Source of the DNA: Clarkia xantiana subsp. parviflora
Lineage: Eukaryota > Streptophyta > Magnoliopsida > Myrtales > Onagraceae
Assembly (NCBI GenBank): GCA_036873135.1
Contig: JAPTYO010000023.1
Span: 7,265,834 to 7,329,833, forward strand
Length of the DNA: 64,000 nucleotides
Direction of reading: 5' to 3'
Shown: piece after piece, positions 11,196 to 23,109 of the stretch
How the letters are laid out: every line of letters begins with the position of its first letter
How positions within the stretch are numbered: position 1 is the stretch's first letter
Position numbers and translations under genes: made by a program
The notes under the pieces: model-generated
Database searches by the model: none
What the model saw: the letters and a program-made list of their open reading frames with translations, nothing else
What the model was told of the DNA's origin: nothing

Positions 11196-13987
11196 TGACT
11201 TTTGCACCAGTACTGGGTTGGCTACCCATGATTGGAATCGTAACTCCTTGACGAAGCCCGCCTCAATCAACTTTCCGACTTCTTGACAAATGGCCTCCTT
11301 CTTCTCTTCTCCCATAAGCCTTCTCTTCTGAATGATTGACCTAATTGCTGGGTCGAGCCTCAACCTATGAGAAATGACATCGGTGCTGATACCCAGCATA
11401 TCACTTGGAGACCAAGCGAAGAGTTCTTTGAATTCCCTCAAGAGCTGGATCAGAGCCTCCTCTTGCTCCTTGGGTAACAAAGCTCCGATACGAACGACCT
11501 TCTCAGGCCCATCCACCTCTACCTCCTTCAATTCCTCTATTGGAGATGGACGACCTTTCTCCTCCCTTGGATCGATCTCCGTCACTATGTTAAGAGCTTC
11601 ACCCATGGGCTTTTGATATCGCCTTCTCAGAGCGTTGACATAACAGTGTCGAGATACCGTCTGATCCCCCTTCACCACTCCCTCTCCATATTTCGTCGGG
11701 AATTTCATCACCTGGTGTGCTGTTGAAGGGACAATCAGATAGGGGTTAATTGTCGTTCGCCCCAAGATCCCATTATACGCACTGGGAGCATCCACAATTA
11801 AAAAGGAAACATGTATCTCGAGCTTCCTCCGTCCTGAACCAATAACTACTGGCAAAAGGATAGACCCCAATGGATAAGAGGTCGACCCTGCAAATCCCAC
11901 AAGTGGGAAATCAAGTGGCTTAAGATCCGACTTCTTTTTTCCCAATGTCGTGAATGCTTCCAGAAACAAAATATCGGAAGAACTCCCTCCATCAACCAAT
12001 ATCCTCTTCACGTCACATTCCGCAATGTTCATAGTGATAACCAGCGCATCGTCATGTGGGAAAACTATTCCCCTCAAATCTCCTTCTGAAAAATAGATAA
12101 CTGCTTCATTGGACGAATGTGGTCGCTTCCTGGTCAACGCAACATCTCCCGCTTGTGAGGCATACACCTCTCTAGCATTGCTAACCGTTCCTCCTGATGC
12201 GAAACCTCCATGAATCATGTTGATAACCTTTTTCTTTGGAGGGTTGTCTTCGACCACCTTCTTCCCTTTGTCCTGAGCCGACGGATGAGGGGGAGCAGGA
12301 CTACGCGACCTTTTATTCGGTTTTTCAACGAACTCCTTCAAATGACCTTGTTGGATCAGTTTCTCTATGTCCTTTCCCAGTATAATGCAATGGTCCGTGT
12401 GATGTCCCTTGCACTGGTGGTATTCGCACCATCGATCTGAATGACCTCCCAGTTGTACACTGGGCTTCTTCAGAGGTGGAGGAGTGTCAAGGCCCTTTTG
12501 TCTCATTTCGTGTAGGATCACCGAAAACTCCCTATTAAGTGGTGTAGGGTCTACCGTGTGGACCTCGTTCGAACGATGGAGATTATCATCAATACAAACA
12601 CCGCCCCTGGGAGTATTCCCTGGAGGCACCCAATTTGTCGTAGGACGACGAGATGTTTGTTGAACAGGTTTATCCGCCTTTTTCTTCGCTTCTCCCCCCA
12701 TCGACTCTGCAGCCTTTTTATTTTTGCGGAACGACCTTGTTTGCTCCAGATCAATATAGGACTTCACACGAGCAACTAACTCCTCCAAAGTATAGACCGG
12801 CTTCAGAGTCATATTATCCTCCAATGAAGCACCCAAACGTCCGAGATTCCGCATGAATGCCCTGATAGTCTCCTTTTCCCCCAAGTCCTCGTCTATGTCA
12901 GCCAAGTTTTGATTGAAGCGAGCGTAATAGCTCGCCAAGGTTTCTTCATGTGCCTGTCGAACGTCATCAATCGAATTCGAACCTTTAAGCAACTGTCGGG
13001 CTCCTAGGTACCGCTGGAAGAACTTGGACTTTAATTATTGCCAGGAGGTTACAGAACCCTTTGGCAGGCCGAAGAACCAATGAGACGCTGCCCCCGCCAA
13101 GGTGGTTGGGAATAGCAATGCAATATGATTCTCATCTTTGGTACGCCCTAGTAATGATGCCTCATGCTGCTGCACATGTTCAACTGGATCACCCTTCCCC
13201 GAGTAACGAGGGATTTCAGCTGGCGTCACACTCTCTGGTATAATGATGTCGACCAACTCCTGGGAGAACGTATGTGAGGCCCGGTCCCTCAAGTTATGCA
13301 TTATCTTGACCCTTGTCTCTTCCATTTTCTTGGCGATTAATGCCTCGATCTGCTCAGCCGTTATCCTTCCCCCATCCGGTGGAATAGGAACCCGTGGAGG
13401 CAAAGGTGGGGACATTACCGTAGGGGGTACTGGGTGGTATGGTTGATATGGAGGAGGCTGATACTGGGGATATTTCGGTTGAGAAGGAACTTCTCCTTGT
13501 CTGACGGTCGGAGATGATGACACCAACGGTGTAAATGGAACTTGAGATGGAGGTGGTACCGGCATACCACCCTGTGCCCTTATTCCTTTCCCTATAAGCC
13601 AATAATGCGTCTAGAGCAGCCATAAGGTCAGGTGTTACCTGGACACTCCTTGGGACACCACCTTGAGAAGCCATTGCATACGGAGGAACTTCATATGGTG
13701 GAGGTCCATAAGGTGGTACTCCATAGGAGGGCATTCCATAAGGAAACCCATACGAAGGAGCTGGACCATGTGATGGCATTCCCCTAGCATGTGTTCGCGG
13801 TGCCAACGGAGTTGATGCTGAGGATGACAAATCTCCTTGAGGGCGAGGAGGTCCCTCTTGACGGTTAATCGGACGGGATGGGCCTTGTGGTGGATTTGTG
13901 GGCCGAGTTGGTTCCGCTGGATGATCTCTTCTTGATGACTGACGAGGCCCATGAAGGAGTCCCGGTAGTTTGTCGGCTAGCTACCAT
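11190..13987 (-). pseudogene. Gypsy-1 gag and aspartic protease
   Basis: A proline- and tyrosine-rich N-terminal gag (PSYGFPYGMPSYGVPPYG) starts around 13987 (MVASRQTTG). It runs through at least one frameshift near 13860 and another near 13575 into the capsid-like block (ASHWFFGLPKGSVTSW, DDVRQAHEETLASYYARF, IRAFMRNLG). A zinc-binding segment follows (WCEYHQCKGHHTDHCIIL, about 12440-12380), then the protease with RILVDGGSSSDILF (near 11975-12010) and AYNGILGRTTIN. TAA at 13035-13037 interrupts gag (Gln codon expected). The related element Gypsy-3 has the same gag and protease order. Confidence 0.88.
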
Positions 13988-14022
13988 ACTTCGCGTAATA
14001 GCCACGGCTTTTCGTAAGAAAT

Positions 14023-14040
14023 TCCCACAGAAGGCGCCAA
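14023..14040 (-). other. Gypsy-1 primer-binding site
   Basis: Directly inside the 5' LTR the minus strand reads TTGGCGCCTTCTGTGGGAA. It resembles the TGGCGCC..CTGTGGGAA primer sites common in Tat-type Gypsy elements. The tRNA is not assigned here. Confidence 0.7.
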
Positions 14041-14703
14041 TGTTGGATCTTGGTCTTCCACGCTGAACCAAGACTCGACCTTCGGTGCGTCCGGACCTGC
14101 ACAAAGGGACAGATCGGGTTGGACCCGATGATCCCCCTCCGACGCTCAAGTCAGTTCCCAGAAAACGAATATCCAAGAACTGAAAGTATAAAGAGTATGA
14201 ATGTAAGAATGTGTAACCTTGATAGGAGATATGCAAACCTATTTATAGTGGAGGGTTGGGTGCATGCATTGATGATGCGCCGACCTTTGTATATGGAAAG
14301 TCGTATATTGATTGTTGCCATTCGGGGAATCATTCATTATATGCGGAGCCATTGAATATTCAGTATATTTCGTGTATTAATTGAACTCCTTATTAGGAAA
14401 CCCAATTATAACGATTTTAGGAAGGTGAATATCGCAACCTTCCGTTTGAGACGGAAGGAATATACTCGTAAGACAAAGTCAGTCCTTCTGGTCCGTGTTA
14501 GGGTCGACCCTTCCTTTAATAGAGAAGGATCGACCCTCTCCGTTAGTGGAGAGGGGTCGACCCTCTCCACTTAGTGGAGAGGGGTCGACCCCCTCCACTT
14601 AGTGGAGAGGGGTCGACCCCCTCCACTTAGTGGAGAGGGGTCGACCCCCCTCCACTTAGTGGAGAGGTGAATACTCGTATCAAACATGGATCTATATCTA
14701 TCA
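14041..14703 (-). repeat. Gypsy-1 5' LTR, 663 bp
   Basis: In plus orientation it runs from TGTTGGATCTTGG to CTATATCTATCA. It matches 2730-3693 apart from the extra repeats there, with only a few substitutions in the shared ~480 bp. A minus-strand TATA box lies at 14241-14248. The palindromic array at 14540-14667 has about four units. The long plus-strand frame at 14050-14355 is LTR sequence, not a gene. Confidence 0.92.
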
Positions 14704-14951
14704 AGAAGAGCATTATCAAGATACATAATCCCATCAGCGATCTCCTCAGAAAAATAATTAAGAATCCAACCATGAATAACAGCATCACAGCGTTCCCAAA
14801 GCAAATGGAACTTAGAATCATACAGATCCTTCTTACACGAACCATTTATGAAACCTAACTTGTTTTTCCCGAGTAAAACAATTTGCATGCCCCTATTCCA
14901 CTTTCTATAGTTCTCCGGACCAAGAGTTTGAAGGAAATCAAACTCTGGCAT
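14704..14951 (-). pseudogene. Copia-1 gag, N-terminal part
   Basis: From 14951 down to the Gypsy-1 junction the frame contains YRKWNRGMQIVLLGKNKL, FINGSCKKD and WERCDAVIHGWILNYFSEEI, a UBN2-type Copia gag start. The frame stops at the target duplication AGAAG and continues at 2729 with LVWKELQERF. The two pieces are one gene split by the Gypsy-1 insertion. Confidence 0.85.
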
Positions 14952-15388
14952 GGATTATCTTAAGTGTGGAGATACAAAGGGTGAAAAGAGTGAACCTCTT
15001 TGGAGAAGTCCAAACTCACGTTGTCGATAATGGTTGCAGAGGAATTTCCCGATTCCTTGCCATCCAGCCGAACATCCTCTTTGGACATGATGAGACGCTT
15101 GATCGAAGGAGAAAACGAGATCCTTCAATCGAGACAAGAACAACCGAGAAAATATTTGAAGACGGTTCGAAGAATCCTGGACAAGAAGCGCCTGATGAAG
15201 ATCGAAGAAGATTCGCCACGCTTCTCAGGTGAACAGACATAACGAATCGAAGGCGACGATTCGTCTCTGTGAGAAGCCGAAGCGAGCAGTCGCAAGAGAG
15301 AAGGGTGAACACAGAGCTTGAGGAAAAAATGTGCGCAGTAGAAGAATAACAGATCAGCTCCAAGATCGAACAGCAAGAAGATCTTGCT

Positions 15389-15400
15389 GCTCTGATACCA
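15389..15400 (-). other. Copia-1 primer-binding site (initiator tRNA-Met)
   Basis: The minus strand reads TGGTATCAGAGC, complementary to the 3' end of plant initiator methionine tRNA. It abuts the LTR end at 15401. The 440 bp between here and the gag start is untranslated leader without a supported ORF. Confidence 0.9.
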
Positions 15401-15788
15401 TGTTAATTTTGGAAACCCTAGAATCGCAGAAACTCTAGGCGAGGCGTGGGGAAGATGAAATGAGTGAAGAAACAGAATCAATTGCGGCTCATCGGGTCAT
15501 GTTCCTTCAAGTGTACAACTCTCACCTTATAACACTAAAGGAAACCTCGAAATAATCAGGTTTTTACCCCATAGTCTTTACAACGAAGGAACTTTAACCA
15601 CAAAAAACAACAAAGTAACAAAAAGGTCCTCAAAGAATTAAAACAGAAAACAAATAAAGAAACTCAAACCCAAGCTCTCCAGCAAACAAAAGCCCATCAC
15701 GCGAAGCCTTCCATAACTAAGTCCTGATTGCATTACACCAGCCTAGAATTCACCAGGAATTAGTATATTCTTCATAGTTGAGTTAACA
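15401..15788 (-). repeat. Copia-1 5' LTR
   Basis: It runs from TGTTAA to TTAACA (perfect 6-bp terminal inverted repeat), adjacent to the primer site. The outer boundary at 15788 is set by this inverted repeat only, because the partner LTR is not in the window. Confidence 0.65.
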
Positions 15789-16199
15789 AAAATGCATATA
15801 TAATTGAGCAGACAAAAATGCAACATAGATTCTATCCTCCTAATAGTTCACAATAAAAGCAGCATACATTCAATTATTAAGGCTAGCAGCAGCATTATAT
15901 GTTCGGTAAGCAAGATCGCATTCGCAACATCTGTTCAGGAGTAATAATCTAGTTAGAGTGAAATACTTATAATAATAAAAAAAACCATCAGTGAAAATGT
16001 ACGAATTTAAAATATCAAATCGACAATAATTACAATTTTTTATTAAATAAACACTTTTTATTGGAAAAAAAAAAACCTTAAATTGAAGCAAGCTCATCAT
16101 CGTAATCAACACCAACATGCCAAACTAAGAGCAAAGTTGATGGATTTGTGATTCATGGAGGATTAGGGCATAGAATGGTCTTCATCAAGGTGGGTACAT
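15789..16199. other. AT-rich spacer
   Basis: No ORF, RNA gene or repeat structure can be supported here. It contains short homopolymer runs (around 16033-16078) and separates Copia-1 from the LINE remnant. Confidence 0.6.
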
Positions 16200-16640
16200 A
16201 GCCCTATCTAGTTCAAGCAACTGTAAAAGAGAGGGCGGGGGCAGTGATACCCAATTACAAACAGACAACATCTTCCTAGCCTGGATTGCAATGCACAAAT
16301 TTGCGTTTCTCGGGACTGACGGACATCTCACCTAACGAATGCACTCCGCACGCTTACGGATGTTAGTAATTTGTGTCTCTATCCGCCAATATGCTCGTTG
16401 TCACACACATACGGTACCCTAAATAGCAGCCATAAAATCAGATTCAATTACGAAATACTGCCAGCCGTTTTCGATAGGAAGTTCGACCGTCGCGTGTAGT
16501 ATAAAAACCACCTATTAAGTCTCTAGTGTCTGTCCTCGCAAGGCCTCCAACTCTACCATCTTCACTCGAGCTCACCCAGGACCGATCGCAATTTATCTTA
16601 ATGAAACCAGTCAGGGGAGCAACCAACGAGCATCAGAAAC
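16200..16640 (-). pseudogene. LINE ORF2 C-terminal RNase H-like remnant (left part)
   Basis: On the minus strand GFIKINCDRSWV, EDGRVGGLAR and LIGGFYTTRDGR match the RNase H-like domain that plant non-LTR retrotransposons carry after the reverse transcriptase. Downstream, in several frames, NLCIAIQA-like and LSVCNWVSLPPPSLLQL text continues with stops. It is the continuation of the zinc-finger part at 21839-22300; Copia-2 inserted between them. The target duplication GAAAC is at 16636-16640. Confidence 0.75.
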
Positions 16641-16652
16641 GTCATGCCGGGA

Positions 16653-16877
16653 AGTTGAAGTAAACGAGTTTGAGGACCAGAGTTCATCACTTTCATAGTT
16701 AGTGGGTCTTTGTATAAATAAACAGGAATTAATTAGTTAGATTTCTGTTAAACGTTCCTTTGTATAAAAGCTCGATAAACACTCCTCTGTAAACTAATTT
16801 TTGTATGAAGATGCAAGTTAGAGAGATCCATCGCTCTCTGCTTGTAATTTGTGTTTCTTAATTTCTAGAATTGAACA
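16653..16877 (+). repeat. Copia-2 5' LTR
   Basis: It ends in GAATTGAACA and matches 21616-21838 with about ten differences. The TATA box TATAAATA is at 16713-16720. The first bases read AG where the 3' LTR has TG. Confidence 0.88.
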
Positions 16878-16889
16878 TGGTAACAGAGA
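16878..16889 (+). other. Copia-2 primer-binding site
   Basis: TGGTAACAGAGA follows the LTR directly. It is a variant of the usual TGGTATCAGAGC complementary to initiator tRNA-Met. Confidence 0.75.
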
Positions 16890-17011
16890 GAATTTAGGCT
16901 CGTTCTTCTGCACGGTTGCTCGATTACTCAATCAATTCATCTCTTCGCAGCACGTCGCTTCTTCGCAGTCCTTCGATTCTTCGATTCGTTTCTCTGATTC
17001 GTTGTTTCTTC

Positions 17012-18387
17012 ATGATGGCACAGAATACTCCACCACCAGCATGGCCTCCCCTTCGTAACAATGGTCAGGTTCGTGAGCCATTGTCACCTGAAGATCAGCT
17101 CTATCTACATCCATCTGATGCGCCAGACACGTCGTTGATTGATTTCCGATTGACTGGATCTGGCAACTATCAACTTTGGGTACGTTCGATTTTTGAGGCT
17201 TTTATGATTAAAAATAAGCTTTGCTTCGTAGATGGATCATTTACGAGAGCATCTTTACCTGAGAATCAACGATTTCGATGGGATAGGTGCAATGCCATAG
17301 TTAAAGGTTGGCTTACTAGTTCTGTTGCGAAGAATTTGACTCATGGTCTGATATATAATCCCACTGTTGTAGCTGTATGGAATGAATTGAAAGAACGCTT
17401 TGATAAGATCGATGGAACTAGGATTTATCATCTAATCAGAGAAGTCTATAACACAAAGCAGGGCACTATGAGTGTAGATGATTACTTTGTTAAGATGAAA
17501 ATGCTCTGGGATGAGCTAGCTGCTGTAGAAGACAACTGTCTTTGTGATAACTGTATTGCTGCCCCTAGGGTGATTGCTAATAGAGATAAATTGAAGTTGA
17601 TTCAATTCTTCATTGGATTGAATGACACGTTTAGCAGCATTCGCACTAATCTCTTGATGTTTAGTCCCTTACCAACACTGAACTTTGCTTACTCTGTGTT
17701 AATTCAAGAGGAGAGTCAAAGAGCAATAGTTGGCTCAATCTCTGATGGTCTAGATGACTCACCTGCAGTTTTTTATGCGAGTTCTTCTGATTCTACTGGT
17801 ACAGCTCATGGAAATGCAGCTCATATGGTTCAGAAAACCAATGCAACTAATATGTTACAGAAAGGGAATATAGGGAACTTTCAAAGAAACATTATCATAT
17901 GTCCATTTTGTGGTAAAAGAGGTCACACCATTGACAATTGCTGGAAGAAGTGGGGAGTTCCTGGAAGAAGTGGACAGCAAATGTTCATAATGTGCAGTAT
18001 ACTGATGATTCTTCTTATGGAAGCATTGGTGCCCCATCAGTGAACAGTTCTAGTGGAAGTAAAGATGACTCCTCTGCTATTATGGATGCTTTTCCTGGTG
18101 TCTCTAATCAAGCTGTGTATACCCATGAACAGATGAGTAACACGCTGAGATACTTCACACAGCAGCAGGCTCAGCAACTTCAGTTAAATTCAAAGCAGGA
18201 TCATAATGTACAAATCAACATGGCAGGTATGATTTTCTGTGGTTACAGTGGACATGGACCTGCAGATGTTTGGATTATTGATAGTGGGGCGTCTCATCAT
18301 TTAACTTGTAATAAGGGTTGGCTAAGTAACATTCAGGCTAATCATTACCCAAATAAAAAGGTCTATCTACCTAATGGGAAATTCTAA
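17012..18387 (+). pseudogene. Copia-2 gag and protease
   Basis: The gag start is taken at MMAQNTPPPAWPP. It contains LTGSGNYQLWVRSIFEAF and WDRCNAIVKGWLTSSVAKN (UBN2-type), then the zinc knuckle CPFCGKRGHTIDNC near 17900-17940. A frameshift near 17950 moves to the next frame. That frame leads to the protease motif WIIDSGASHHLTCNKGW (about 18270-18320). TAA at 18385-18387 ends the frame where Gln is expected. An open frame runs upstream to 16916 without evidence of use. Confidence 0.88.
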
Positions 18388-18390
18388 ACA

Positions 18391-20103
18391 GTGACTCACC
18401 TTGGTAATAGTATTCTTGATTCTGCAATCACCTTGAAGAATGTCCTATATGCTCCTGAGTTTCAGTTTAATCTAATTTCAGTTTCTCAACTGATTAGAGA
18501 TCATGGTTTGCTAGTGTCTTTCCATCCTGATTTTGCTCAGTTTCAGGACCCCTCAAATGGGAAGATAATGAGGATTGGAACTCTAAATGAAGGACTTTAC
18601 ATTTTTCAAAAACCCAAGGTGCTGGTGTTGGAATCTCAAGTGACTGAAAATGCTTTGCAGAAGGTGAATAAAGCAGACTTGAAGCTATGGCACATAAGAC
18701 TGGGACACTTATCATCTCAGAGTTTAGGAAAGTTATTTCGTTTTGATTCTCTTGCTGAGTCAGGCATCAAGAACTGTTGTTTGTCCATTGGCAAAACAAT
18801 CTAGATCTTCTTTTCCTACTAGTGTCTCATCTACAACTCAGATTTTTGAATTGGTGCACTTGGATGTTTGGGGTCCGTATAGAATTGCTACAATGAATGG
18901 TTGTCATTATTTTTTTTTACAATAGTTGATGATTACAGCAGAGCTACTTGGTTATATTTGTTGAGAGGAAAAGATGGGGTTATAATGCATCTGAAGTAGT
19001 TTTTAGCTCTGGTGAATCAATTTGGCACTTTGGTTAAATGTTTTCGTAGTGACAATGGTAGTGAATTCTGCAATGCCCTTTGCACAGACTTATTCAAAAG
19101 GTTGGGTATTTCACATCAAACAAGCTGCATTCGAACTCCACAACAGAATGGAGTGGTTGAAAGGAAGCATCGCCACCTACTTGAAGTTACTAGAGCATTG
19201 AAGTTTCAGGCATCAATCCCTGATAAGTTTTGGGGTTACTGCTTATTGGCTGCCTTCTATATAATAAACTTGATGCCTTCATCTGTATTACATGCTGAAA
19301 TCCATTTTGAAAGACTCATTGGATATAAACCAAATTACACTCATCTCAAAACGTTAGGGTGCCTTTGTTTTGCTATAAATGTGGGGGTTAAGGATAAGCT
19401 GAAACCAAGATCAGTGCCTTCAATTTTTATGGGGTATTCACTCACCCAAAAAGGTTATCAGCTGATGAGTATTTCTACTGGTGTTTTCTTTGTAAGTAGG
19501 GACGTTGCATTTCGAGAAGATGTCTTTCCATTCTCAATGCAAAAGGACGACATTCTGAATGTTTTTCTTCCTTCTCAGTATAATCCTGCAGTTTTTGATG
19601 TTCCTGATGTCTCACACAGAGATGATGAGACAGCAAGGGAGAGAAATGTGACTCAAGAAAATGGAGCAGCTGAGAATCAAGATGATAGGGACAACACTGC
19701 AGCAAATAGTGAAGTTGTTGATGTTGCAGATGATATGCTTGATGTTCCACTTGAAGATATGCTGCTTGCAAATCAACATCCCCATCCACCAATTTCTCAT
19801 CCTGTTATCAGGAGATCTACCAGGCAAACTCAGTTGCCAAGAAGGTTGCAGAGAGATTATGTACTCTCTTGCAAAGTAGTAGACTATGTACTCTCTTGCA
19901 AAGCAGTAGATTATGATCAAGTAAGTAATCAGTACAAGTGTTTCCTTGGTGCCCTTGAGAAGATACCTGAGCCAAATTCCTTTCAGGAAGCCTCCAAAGA
20001 CAAGAATTGGATCGCTGCAATGAAAAATGAAATTGAAGGCTTGGAAGCTAACAACACATGGGAGATAGTTGATCTACCAAATGGCAAGAAGCCAACTGGA
20101 TGA
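18391..20103 (+). pseudogene. Copia-2 pre-integrase and integrase
   Basis: LWHIRLGHLSSQSLGKLF marks the GAG-pre-integrase domain. After a frameshift near 18765 come VCPLAKQSRSSF and FELVHLDVWGPYR, then TIVDDYSRATWLYLL. CFRSDNGSEFCN and IRTPQQNGVVERKHRHLLE supply the remaining DDE residues. TAG at 18997-18999 and TGA at 20101-20103 interrupt the frame. A 30-bp tandem duplication encodes DYVLSCK twice (about 19858-19911). The end (SFQEASKDKNWIAAMKNEIE) leads into RT. Confidence 0.87.
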
Positions 20104-21450
20104 AAATGGGTGTATAGGGTCAAGTATAAATCTGATGGGTCACTCGAAAGATACAAAGAAGGGCTAGTGGCTAAAGGATACAATCAGAAAGAAGGGATAG
20201 ATTTCAGGGAAACATTCTCACCTGTGGTCAAAATGGTGACAGTTCGTGTGATTTTGAATATAGCTGCAATGAAGAGATGGAATCTTTATCAAATGGATGT
20301 CAATAATGCGTTCTTGCAAGGAGATTTGCACGATGAAGTCTACATGAGCATACCACAAGGCTTTAATGATGAGAAGAACAGCAAAACTAGAAGGGTTTGC
20401 AGGTTGACAAAATCTCTTTATGGTTTGAAACAAGCGTCGAGACAATGGAATATCAAACTCACTAATTCACTTGTTCAACATGGTTACCAGCAAAGCAAAT
20501 ATGATTACTCACTTTTCAGCAAGTTTGAGAATGGGGATCAGGTTCATCTTTTAGCATATGTGGACGACCTTTTGATTACAGGCTCAAATGAAGTGATGAT
20601 CGAGCAGCTCAAGGAAATTCTGAAGTCACACTTTAAGCTGAAAGATCTGGGCATGTTGAGGTACTTTCTGGGAATCGAGGTTGCAAGATCAAAAGATGGG
20701 ATAATCCTAAACCAGAGGAAGTATGCTCTTAAGCTTGTAGCTGATGCATGTCTTTTAGAGGCCAAGACAGCACCCACACCAATGAAACAGAACCTCAAAC
20801 TCATTACACTGGATTATGGCAAGCTATTCCTTCTAATTCAGGATGATACAGCTTTGGCTGATGTTGAGCTATATAGAAGACTAGTAGGGAGGTTATTATA
20901 CCTCACAATGACTAGACCTGATATAGCTTATCCAGTTTTGTATGTCAGTCAGTATGTCCACAATCCTAAAAGATCACATTTGACTACAGCATACAGGGTG
21001 ATTAGGTACATAAAAGGGAATCCTCGTCTTAGCATTTTCTTCTCGAGCAACAATAGAATATAATGGCTTACTGCGATAGTGATTGGGCATCCTGTCCTAT
21101 ATCCAGGAGATCTGTCACTGGGTTTTGTGTGTTCTTGGGAAGCTCAGTTGTTTCTTGGAAATCGAAGAAAAAACACAATTTCGAAATCCAGCGCAGAAGC
21201 TGAATACATGAGCATAGGAATGTGTCTTTCTGAGATTATCTGGATTCGTGGCTTGCTTGTTGAGTTAAATATGGAAGCAGCAGGTCCTACTATATTGAGA
21301 TGTGATAACGAAGCAGCAATAAAGATAGCTAAAAACCCCATGTTTCATGAATGGACAAAACACATCTAGGTCGACTGCCACTTTGTGAGAGACAATCTGA
21401 TAAAGAAAGTGATATCGTGTGAGTTCAGAGAACCAACTAGCAGACCTAAT
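20104..21450 (+). pseudogene. Copia-2 reverse transcriptase and RNase H
   Basis: RT motifs include KARLVAKGY-like KEGLVAKGYNQKEG, FSPVVKMVTVR, QMDVNNAFLQGDL, KSLYGLKQASRQW and the catalytic LLAYVDDLLITG. RNase H has SSAEAEYMS and LRCDNEAAIKIAKNP. Frameshifts occur near 21060, and a TAG at 21367-21369 breaks the terminal KHI.VDCHFVRD motif. Confidence 0.9.
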
Positions 21451-21615
21451 CACTAAAGCCTTGCCAAAGGAACAACATCGTCTACTGTTACATTGCTATG
21501 GGATAAAAGATCTATATGCTGCGACTGAAGAAGAAGGAACAGAGGAGAAGAAAGAGACCAGACCAGGATGAATGTTGAAGAAGGAACATAAAAGAAGAAC
21601 TTAAGTCAGGATGAA

Positions 21616-21838
21616 TGTTGAAGTAAACGAGTTTGAGGACCAGAGTTCATCACTTCCATAGTTAGTGGGTCTTTGTGTAAATAAACAAGAATTAATTAGT
21701 TAGATTTCTGTTAAACGTTCCTCTGTATAAAGCTCGATAAACACTCATCTGTAAACTAATTTTTGTATGAAGATGCAAGTTAGAGAGATCCCTCTCTCTC
21801 AGTTGTAATTTGTGTTTCTTAATTTCTAGAATTGAACA
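21616..21838 (+). repeat. Copia-2 3' LTR
   Basis: It runs from TGTTGAAGTAAACG to AATTGAACA. A purine-rich stretch precedes it (from about 21530) with the sequence CAGGATGAATGTTGAAG present twice, at 21568 and 21608. The target duplication GAAAC follows at 21839. Confidence 0.9.
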
Positions 21839-22300
21839 GAAACTTGCACCGGGGCTCCCACATGTTGTAGCGTGCCAGAATGTGCTGCTCTTGCCCCCCC
21901 CAAAACTCAATATAATCCTCCAACGCCACCTCAGCAGTAAGTCGTGGATTTGGCTCATCGTGACCATACATCGCCCGAGCTCACCAGTAGAATGCTTTAT
22001 CCGAGCTAACCATTCTCCGACTGAATCAGCCCCGACAAGTTCTTGTCTTATCGTCATCGTTGCAAACCACACCAAGTCACCAACTTCGTACATGCACATC
22101 CGAAAAGCATATGGGCCACCAATTCATCTTCCGAGCAAAATGGGCAATTTGGATCCACATTCAACCTTCGTCTCCTCAAGTTCCCTTTCACGGCTAGAGC
22201 GTTTGCACGTATCTTCCACATAAACGACCGGATTTCGGTATCGCGCTCATAGACCACACATCCTTTCATTTTAGCTCTCCAATTCTCTATTTCAGTCGTA
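21839..22300 (-). pseudogene. LINE ORF2 zinc-finger (zf-RVT) remnant (right part)
   Basis: On the minus strand SFMWKIRANALAVKGNLRRR, CPFCSEDELVAHMLFGCACT and the following W-rich text match the zinc-binding region behind the reverse transcriptase of plant LINEs. The next downstream piece, the RNase H-like domain, lies on the other side of Copia-2 at 16640. No RT domain is seen upstream, so the LINE is truncated at its 5' side. Confidence 0.75.
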
Positions 22301-23109
22301 GTGATTAGTATGTTCTGTCTAAGGATTAGCCTTTAGGGTTCTTATTTTTTTCTTCTTAAGTTTGATTCTGCCTCGCACCGAATTAAGTCCAAAATTGATA
22401 ATAATAAGGTCGAATGAACTCCATCCTAAAACGGACCAGCATTTATCAGTTCAATCCCGATTGGTCTCGAATTCGGTCTAGCGAACTTTTTGTTGTCCGG
22501 TATTGTGTAAATTGTTGTATAAAGGGAAATGTATCATCACATACATGTTTGCCTAAAATATTTTTATATTTAAAATGTTTTCGTGTGTTTGTATGTAACA
22601 TGTTTTAAGATGGTGGTTTTAGATAAAACCATTAACTTTCTGTTAAAACATCCGTTAACTTTGTTGATTGCACAAATTTGTTTAACGTGATACTACATAA
22701 TTGGCCACTACATAAAAATAGTCATATTTTATGTGAAATAGAGGGAAATAACTTAAAAATCGAAAATTTATGAAAACAAATTTATGTAATATTTTATTAA
22801 ACTATTAAATTTAAAATACTATTTTTGAAAAAATGTAAAAATACTTTTTTCTTGGCGAAATATAAAAATAGTTACAAAATAAAAATTAGTCAAAATATTT
22901 AAGTGAAATTAAATTATTATTTTATTTATAAAATTGAGATATAAACGGGACCCTTGGATTTTTTTTTTTCATTTTTAAATAAGATTCTAATTTTTTAAGA
23001 TTCAAATTATTTTAGAATATTAAGAATTTTTTTTGTAAACATTTACACATTTTTTTTACTATTTTCCCATACTAATTTTTATGCTAATACTTTTTTCTTT
23101 ATTTTATTA
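22301..23109. other. AT-rich intergenic DNA
   Basis: No supported gene. It is low-complexity A/T-rich sequence with several T or A runs. The last nine bases (23101-23109, ATTTTATTA) are the left target duplication of the next element. Confidence 0.6.

Larger units (their letters stand above)
2730..14703 (-). mobile_element. Gypsy-1: Tat-type Ty3/Gypsy LTR retrotransposon, nested in Copia-1
   Basis: This is a full element in reverse orientation: 5' LTR 14041-14703, primer site next to it, gag-protease-RT-RNase H-second RNase H-integrase from about 13987 down to 8336, a long 3' region with an antisense gene (3930-7530), a purine tract, and 3' LTR 2730-3693. The 5-bp target duplication AGAAG is perfect at 2725-2729 and 14704-14708. 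The reading frame of Copia-1 gag resumes across the two sides. A second, plant-type RNase H next to the integrase and the extra antisense ORF are hallmarks of the Tat lineage. The shared parts of the LTRs differ at only a handful of positions, so the insertion looks fairly recent, yet the coding region already has stops and frameshifts. Confidence 0.93.
16641..21838 (+). mobile_element. Copia-2: complete but decayed Copia element in a LINE remnant
   Basis: Two ~224-bp LTRs (16653-16877 and 21616-21838) flank a primer site and gag, protease, integrase, RT and RNase H in the usual Copia order. The target duplication GAAAC is at 16636-16640 and 21839-21843, and the LINE sequence on the two sides joins at that point. 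Twelve bases between the left duplicate and the recognisable LTR start (16641-16652) are not matched at the other end. Confidence 0.9.
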
